Positions 58,083 to 64,000 of a stretch of 64,000 bases of DNA are shown piece by piece. A program made the position numbers and the translations under genes. Position 1 is the first letter of the stretch, and each line of letters opens with the position of its first letter. This DNA comes from Notospermus geniculatus. Taxonomy: Eukaryota > Nemertea > Pilidiophora > Heteronemertea > Lineidae. Where the stretch lies: NCBI GenBank assembly GCA_002633025.1, contig NMRB01000721.1, positions 97,941 through 161,940 of the forward strand. Direction: 5' to 3'. The notes under the pieces were generated by a model that made no database searches, had not been told where the DNA came from, and was given only the letters and a program-made list of their open reading frames with translations.

Positions 58083-59594
58083 TTAATTGAGACTGGTGTT
58101 AGCTAACTTCATTTGCTTGACCTGTAGTCCCAACAACTCCAATTTCTTTTCCAGCACACTTCGCTTTAGCTCATTGTTTCTGAGTTCGCTCTCAATGAGT
58201 TGATGCTGATGATCACAGTGACCACAAGATCCTTTCCCGCCAGTAGCAGACGATGCTGACTTCTTGCTGCTCTTGCCTTTGGTGCGGCTGTGGCACCCAG
58301 AACTTTCGATCCGCCTTGCCATAGCCCGTGGTGACTCTACATCACTCATTCCAGAAAATGTCCCCAGGTCCATGATTGATGCCGATGCCTCTGTGCAAAA
58401 GCGCTGGACTTCTTCATCGCTTACTGTCATGACAGGTACCAAGGCTGTGAGAAATAAAGAATTAATTATTTTCACATCAATTACTGATCACATGTGTTTT
58501 ATATATATACTGTATATAATAAATGAAATGACATAAAAATGGTCTATTTTTGTTGTTTGCGCACCCCATATGATATGCCAGTATTGATTTTTGAGAGCCA
58601 TCTATTGTGCGTTGTAGAACCAAACGTGGTAAACTGTGGACAGCTGACTTGAGTTGAGGTCGGCTTTTTCTGCCGAGAATAATGTATGACATGGTCAGTT
58701 AATGTGAAGTGTTCTGATAGCACTGCAGGTCAAGAGAATACTGAAAATGCTGAAGGGGTTAGTGACACAAACATCTGTGGTCTGTGGCCTAGGCCTACAT
58801 CATGACATACATTTTCGCCATAGCCATTGGCATAGGCCTATTGGCCATGTGTTGTGTGCATGGTGTGTGCATGGCCGGCCATTCATGCATCAATCATGGC
58901 TGCCGCCGGTGAGAGCTGCCATGATGATGCCAAACATGGCCGCGCAGGAAGCAGACGAAACTTTCGTGAACTTTTTGTGTGGAGCTTTGAACACAATTTC
59001 CTGAAATTTGCAAAGGCAATTTGGTTGGATTTGGGGCTTACCTTCCATTGCCATTGGTGAAGCAGAGGTGGTTGGTGTGCCCAAAGTTGGTTCCAGGTCC
59101 AGGAGGAGTGGTGCAGCTAGGCCTTCTGCTGTTTGGAATGGTTGGGCTGCTACATCATTCCTGCATGATGATGATGATGTTGATGGCACTGGCTGGCTTT
59201 CTATGCCACCTTTAATGCCTTCCCAGCTTGGGTCAGACTTGTACATGTCGCAGATGATCTGGTCATGTTCATTGTGCGGCATTGGTGGGCCTCCTCCAGT
59301 CTTCGTCTCTGCTTTTTTCTTCTGGGCTTGTTTGGATTTGGCGTTCGACTTCATTTGGCCCCATTTCTCTTTAATTTCTTTGGTTGTCCTAGGGTGAATA
59401 CCAACAGCATTCACAGCCCTCTCAATTTTTTGCCAGATTTCTTCCTTGAATTGATTTGTAACGATGCTGTTATGTTTGCTTGATAAAATAGAAATGTCCT
59501 GCCGGACCATTTCAGTTATAATTGACAGTTCCTTTGCTGTGAAATTTGGTTTTCTCGACTTCTTCGACTTTGTCTCATCCATCTTGGCATCCAT
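58083..59594 (-). CDS. Harbinger Myb/SANT-like DNA-binding protein, two exons
   Basis: Exon 1 59594-59042 (donor GTAAGC), exon 2 58444-58083 (acceptor CTCACAG); the frame joins as AMEA-LVPVM. It gives 304 residues from MDAKMDETK, or 315 from the upstream ATG 59627. A Myb/SANT-like trihelix spans about residues 13-80 (KPNFTAKELSIITEMV, EEIWQKIERAVNAVG, TKEIKEKWGQMKS). A Lys-rich tail, a Ser/Pro-rich linker and a C-terminal coiled coil (ELRNNELKRSVLEKKLELLGLQ) follow. It is known as the accessory protein that binds subterminal DNA and recruits the transposase. Both genes are transcribed towards each other. The last few codons may have been changed by the adjacent nested element. Confidence 0.85.
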
Positions 59595-59832
59595 CTTGGT
59601 TACCAATGGGATTATGGGAAATTCCAATGGATTATGGGAAAAAATCCAATTAGATTAGGGGAAGTTCGTTAGATAACGTACGTTACCTCATCGTTAGCTA
59701 ACGTGGCCTGAAATTTCTTTCTAGCAACAAAAAAATAATGGTTCGTTTCATAACGTATCGTAAGGGGAATTAACGACTCGTTAGGCCTAACGATATGTTA
59801 AAGATAACGGACTTTCTAACAACCGGCCCCTG

Positions 59833-61545
59833 ATGTTCAAATCAATGATTCTCTGCTGTTGTGACTATGAACATCTGTCTGGGTTGCAACCCAAACAATA
59901 TGATCACCACACCTCACTGGTGCCCATCATACAAAAAAGCATCCAGTAACAAAGTGCGCTGCAGCTCATTGTTGAAAGTGATAACAGCTCAGAAACACTA
60001 AATGATCACTGCACCTTACTGGTGAACATCATACACACATCCAACCCAGGATCAACAACAAGGGGATAAGCGATCATCATGAAAGTGACAACAGCTCAGA
60101 AAAAAAACTTCACCTTACTGCGGCACATCTTACACATGAACGTCCAGTCACACGAGGGCTGCAGCTGACTGCTGGGCTGTTGGGCTCAGAAAAACTAAAG
60201 GATCACTAAATTCAGATATTCAAATAAATGATTCTCTGCCGTTGTGACTATGAACATTTGTCTGGGTTGCAACCCAAACTATATGATCACCACACCTCAC
60301 TGGTGCCCATCATAGAAACAAAAATCCAGTTACAAAAGTGGGCTGCAAACATGAACATCCAGTCACACGAGGGCTGCAGCTGATTGCTGGGCTGTTGGGC
60401 TCAGAAAAACTAAAGGATCACTAAATTCAGATATTCAAATAAATGATTCTCTGCTGTTGTGACTATGAACATTTGTCTGGGTTGCAACCCAAACTATATG
60501 ATCACCACACCTCACTGGTGCCCATCATAGAAACAAACATCCAGTTACAAAAAAGTGGGCTGCAACTCATTGTTGCAAGTGATAACAGCTCAGAAAAAAA
60601 ACTTTATGATCACTGCACCTTACTGGTGAACATCATACACACATCCAACCCAGGATCAACAATAAGGAGATAGGCAATCATTATGACAGTGACAAGCAAT
60701 CATTATGATAGTGACAACCACACAGAAAAACTTTACAATCACTGCACCTTTCTGGTGCACATCATACACAAGAATACCCAGAAAAACTAAAGGATCACTA
60801 AATTCAGATGTTCAAATAAATGATTCTCAGCTGTTGTGACTATGAACATTTGTTTGGGTTGCAACCCAAACTATATGATCACCACACCTCACTGGTGCCC
60901 AACATAGAAACAAACAGCCAGTTACAAAAAAGTGGGCTGCAACTCATTGTTGCAAGTGATAAGAGCTCAGAAAAAAAACTTTATGATCACTGCACCTTAC
61001 TGGTGAACATCATACACACATCCAACCCAGGATCAACAATAAGGAAATAGGCAATCATTATGACAGTGACAAGCAATCATTATGATAGTGACAACCACAT
61101 AGAAAAACTTTACGATCACTGCACCTTACTGGTGCACATCACGATCACTGCACCTTACTGGTGCACATCATACACAAGAATACCCAACCAAGGATCAACA
61201 ACAAGGGGATAGGCGATCATCATGAAAGTGACAACAGCTCAGAAAAAAAACTTCACCTCACTGGGGCACATCATACACACGAACATCCAATCACAAGTGG
61301 GCTGCAGCTCATTGCTGGGCTGTTGAGCAGAGAAAAACTAAATGATCAATGCACCTCACTGGTGCACATCATACACATGAACGTCCAGTCACACGTGGGC
61401 TGCAGCTCATTGTCATGCACAAGCAATTGACGCAGGACAATAAGGAGATAGGTAATCATTATGACAGTGACAAGCAGTCATTATGATAGTGACAACCACA
61501 CAGAAAAACTTTACGATCACTGCACCTTTCACAGTAATAAAAAAC
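59833..61545 (+). repeat. satellite-like array, right part
   Basis: Same roughly 105-bp monomers as 52214-54006; the higher-order phrase GATTCTCTGCTGTTGTGACTATG starts sub-blocks near 59850, 60230, 60445 and 60820. Short ORFs (LYDHCTLLVNIIHTSNPGS) are repeated translations of monomers. Confidence 0.85.
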
Positions 61546-62030
61546 ACTGCATGATATTCACAGTTCAGAGTGGCACCAATAAATTCTGTATTCAGTAATC
61601 CCAGAAACATGAGAAATGTTTGAAGTTTTCAATCATGACAGAAAATATCAATTCTTGAGATTTCGACCGATGAAATACCACAATCCAGTGATACCGGTAC
61701 TACCATATACCAGTGCTGCGTTCATAATAAATGCAGATTTAAACCGAATTCCAAAGTCCGCACTCCGGAATTCAGTTTAGTTAGTGCGGAATAAGAATGA
61801 TGCGTTCACACCCACGTTAATACGAATTACATGACGTGCTGGCGCAGCTATTGCGGAATAAGCTAATTTGCAGTAGCTAGCACGGAGTAACAACAATTCT
61901 GTATTCAGGAATCCTCATAAACATGAGAAATGTTTGAAGTTGTCAATTATGACAGAAAATATCAATTCGACCGATGAAATTCGACCGATGAAAAACCACA
62001 ATCCAGTGATACCGGTTCTGCCATAGATTT
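61546..62030 (+). repeat. direct duplication of about 140 bp around a spacer
   Basis: ATTCTGTATTCAG...AAACATGAGAAATGTTTGAAG...ACAATCCAGTGATACCGGT occurs at 61580-61705 and 61895-62020. The spacer (61710-61890) has GCGTTCA/GCGGAATAA phrases, perhaps a MITE whose insertion duplicated or followed the repeat. Confidence 0.65.
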
Positions 62031-62106
62031 TCAATGCAAATATTCACTCTATGATCAGAAATCTAAACACAAACTTGTAAATAGCATTTGCTATAAAGAT
62101 ACATTA

Positions 62107-62794
62107 GACTAGTCAAATTTTCAGAAAATGTGAATGCATCAGGCATTTTTGAGTAAAAGCAAGCAAATAGTTTTTTCTGGGGTAGTTTTTCATGCTGAAT
62201 ACGAATCTGCTGTTTGCTAAGCCCGAAAATGCATAATTAGGTCACTAATCAAGGTCAAAGTTCGATGACTGACTTCATCATTGGACCCAAGAACTGGGCT
62301 TTGTACAGGAGAATGGGAACCGATCTACAGCTAACTTTTGAATGGTTGGATTTACACCCAGTTTTCAGTCATTGTGTTAGAAGGAATGATGTTTTTTCAT
62401 GTAAATTAACATAAAATGGGTCAAAATACAAAAAAAGCCATTTCCAATTATGCTAATCCTTAAAAACAATTGAAAATATGCTAATCTTATTCTGAGGCAC
62501 CATGTTTCTATCTGTTGGTAATACATTTATTGGGTGTAAATCCAACCGTTCAAAAGTTAGCTGTAGATCGGTTCCCATTCTCCTGTACAAAGCTCAGTTC
62601 TTGGGTCCAATGATAAAGTCAGTCATCGACCTTTGACCTTGATTATTGACCTAATTAGGCATTATCTGGCTTGGCAAACAACAGATTCGTATTCAGCATG
62701 AAAAACTACCCTAGAAAAACCTATTTGCTTGCTTTTACTCAAAAATGCTTCATGCAGTCTTAAATAGGCTCTTTTTTCAATTTTTTGACTAGTC
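62107..62794. repeat. 690-bp foldback
   Basis: The arms (about 62107-62360 and 62528-62794) are inverted copies at high similarity: GACTAGTCAAA at the tips, GCAAGCAAATAG, GACTGACTT, GGAGAATGGGAACCGATCT, GGATTTACACCCA. The 170-bp loop is AT-rich. No ORF. Confidence 0.8.
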
Positions 62795-62991
62795 TACATG
62801 TAGGCCTACAGGTATGTAAAATAAACGTTTGATAGAACCTTACTGGTGCACATAATATACATGGACATCCAGTCACATGTGGTCTGCAGTTCATGTCAGT
62901 GCACCCAATCTCAGATGTTCAAATCAACAATTCTATAATGTTGTGATTATGGACATTTGTGTTGCAGCACACACTACCCAATCAATTACAG

Positions 62992-63157
62992 TGGGTGTTG
63001 AACCACTTAGGTCACTCGTTAGATGTACATAAGATTCACTACCGTTGTACTTCTGATGCCATAGAAAGGACGCAGATTGCGAAGATACTCCTGTTGCAGG
63101 ATACTGGAGCCATTGGCCAATTTGCCAACAAGAAACTAAGTGACATCAATATGGGTG
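62992..63157 (+). CDS. exon with tyrosine-recombinase-like LGH...YR motif (partial)
   Basis: An acceptor (caattacAG, 62990-62991) and a strong donor (GTATGT, 63158) bound a 166-bp open exon reading WVLNHLGHSLDVHKIHYRCTSDAIERTQIAKILLLQDTG. The L-G-H followed by H..YR recalls the C-terminal LGH...Y block of tyrosine recombinases in Crypton-like and related animal elements. I see no neighbouring exon in the remaining 840 bp. It could be a gene remnant or one exon of a gene running off the window. Confidence 0.35.
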
Positions 63158-63451
63158 GTATGTTATTTCCTTGAAATGCTTCATTTTAATGAGTGGGACA
63201 TGTGGTGGATGCTGGCTCCACAGCATATCTAAATATAGAATACGGGCAATACCCAGAGTTATCGGGACACCTCTTTGTGAGTAAAAATGTTTTTTTCAAC
63301 ACGCGTGGGGGTTGATTTTGCCCCGGGGGTAAGGTTTAGAGATGGGATAGAGCTATGGGCAGAGTTGGGGCTAACAAAGAAAAGGGTTTGGTCGGGGTTA
63401 GCATTAATTACTAGTTATTAAATAAGACCTACATTCACTGCCATCGCTGCC

Positions 63452-63640
63452 TGCTGCCTCGGTAGCTCAGTCGGCTAGAGCGTATGCCTAGTAATCCAAG
63501 GGTCCCTGGTTCGACTCAAACTGGGTGACACTTTTTCACCCCTTCTTCTCTCTCGTGTTTTCCTTTTTATTGAAAATACTCTTAAGTCCGAAGATGATGG
63601 CTGTGGACCCAGTTCCTTAAAACCTCTACCGGAACATGTA
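63452..63640 (+). mobile_element. tRNA-Thr-like SINE head
   Basis: CGGTAGCTCAGTCGGCTAGAG (A-box part TAGCTCAGTCGG) and GGTTCGACTC (B box) are spaced as in a tRNA, and the loop CTAGTAA would carry anticodon AGT. The anticodon and T stems do not pair well and the acceptor stem fails, so it is a tRNA-derived SINE or pseudogene. A T/C-rich body follows. Confidence 0.6.
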
Positions 63641-63885
63641 TGTGTGAAATACAACATATGTCAACAGTGACTCCCTTCTGTTCAAAAGCAGCTGTTTCCA
63701 TATTTAAAGGTGAAAATAGTTTCATTGTGAAAATAAGCTGCCAATATGAAATAAATGAAGAGATGACTTCAAAATGCAGAGCTCATCCTATTGGTTACCG
63801 GTACCAAACTTGTCAAATGGGTCAGTAATTACCATGGTAACATACTTTTCGAGCTTGACTACCATTGGACTGAGCAGTGAATTAT

Positions 63886-63921
63886 ATCAAAAATAGATAA
63901 GCGAGCTTATCTATTTTTGAT
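63886..63921. repeat. perfect 17-bp-stem hairpin
   Basis: ATCAAAAATAGATAAGC, a GA loop, then the exact complement. Too short to classify. Confidence 0.7.
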
Positions 63922-64000
63922 TATATTTAGTGCTAGCCAGCAATAAATACCCCTTTTCAGCCTTAATGACCGAATTGCATTGGCTGTGTTTCACTTGCTG

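Larger units (their letters stand above)
54117..59829 (+). mobile_element. PIF/Harbinger transposon, complete, two genes
   Basis: The ends are GGGCCGGTTGTTAGAAAGTC and its complement (inverted repeat about 27 bp or more), flanked by CTG (54114-54116, 59830-59832). Animal Harbinger elements are known to duplicate a 3-bp CWG. Subterminal DNA at both ends is crowded with TAACG/CGTTA motifs, and the left tip sequence recurs as a direct copy at 54206. It carries a plus-strand transposase and a minus-strand Myb/SANT gene, the usual pair. The satellite array continues on both sides, and the unbroken sequence 'atctcagatgttcaaatc' is visible at 53200-53220. Confidence 0.93.

Noticed and set aside
60443-61430. 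Near-identical 76-89 codon ORFs (YDHCTLLVNIIHTSNPGS)
   Set aside because: They are the satellite monomers in one frame, with no start context or splice evidence; a coding role is possible but unsupported.
52214-61545. Regularly spaced repeats as a CRISPR array
   Set aside because: The monomers are long, variable and without unique spacers, and the genome is eukaryotic.
63452-63530. Functional tRNA-Thr gene
   Set aside because: A and B boxes are present, but the anticodon, T and acceptor stems do not pair properly.

Overview
The window looks like intergenic DNA from a marine invertebrate nuclear genome. The evidence is spliced genes with GT-AG introns, a Penelope-like element, CR1-like and other non-LTR fragments, tRNA-derived SINEs, many hairpin MITEs, degenerate repeats containing tgaccttgacc, and very frequent short palindromes (TAGGCCTA, ACATGT, ACCGGT, GCATGC). 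The two N runs (23563-23714, 55423-55434) and single Ns indicate a draft assembly. The texture would fit amphioxus, hemichordate, echinoderm or mollusc; I cannot decide between them. I see no convincing complete host gene. Nearly everything recognisable is a transposon or a fragment of one.

Layout. 1-940: 3' end of a Penelope-like element (GIY-YIG domain). 940-4460: dispersed repeats, a SINE, a MITE. 4460-6043: 5' part of an Academ-type transposon (copy A), cut by a 4.5 kb DDE-type transposon at 6044-10540 with 14-bp inverted ends and a 7-bp target duplication. 10.7-21.3 kb: a non-LTR fragment, MITEs, minisatellites and a coiled-coil ORF on the minus strand. 21.3-31.34 kb: a nearly full-length but decayed Academ transposon (copy C). 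It has a spliced DUF6589-type transposase on the plus strand and a convergent RecQ-like helicase on the minus strand, between similar inverted ends. 31.4-33.9 kb: three related GC-rich elements head to tail, each joined by a shared TTA. 34-52 kb: foldbacks, a MULE-type MITE with 9-bp TSD, a family with different palindromes at its two ends, a non-LTR ORF1 split by two insertions, and a 753-bp foldback packed with ACGTC motifs. 52.2-61.5 kb: a satellite-like array of roughly 105-bp monomers, split by a complete PIF/Harbinger transposon (54117-59829, TSD CTG) whose transposase and Myb/SANT genes are both open. 61.5-64 kb: a 690-bp foldback, a possible tyrosine-recombinase exon and a tRNA-like SINE.

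How the genes work together. The Harbinger pair (transposase plus Myb-like partner) is a two-gene mobile unit and looks potentially functional. The Academ pair (transposase plus helicase) would also have been a two-gene system, but both of its genes carry breaks here. Several insertions can be proven by target duplications or by empty sites in sister copies, so part of the insertion order can be read directly.
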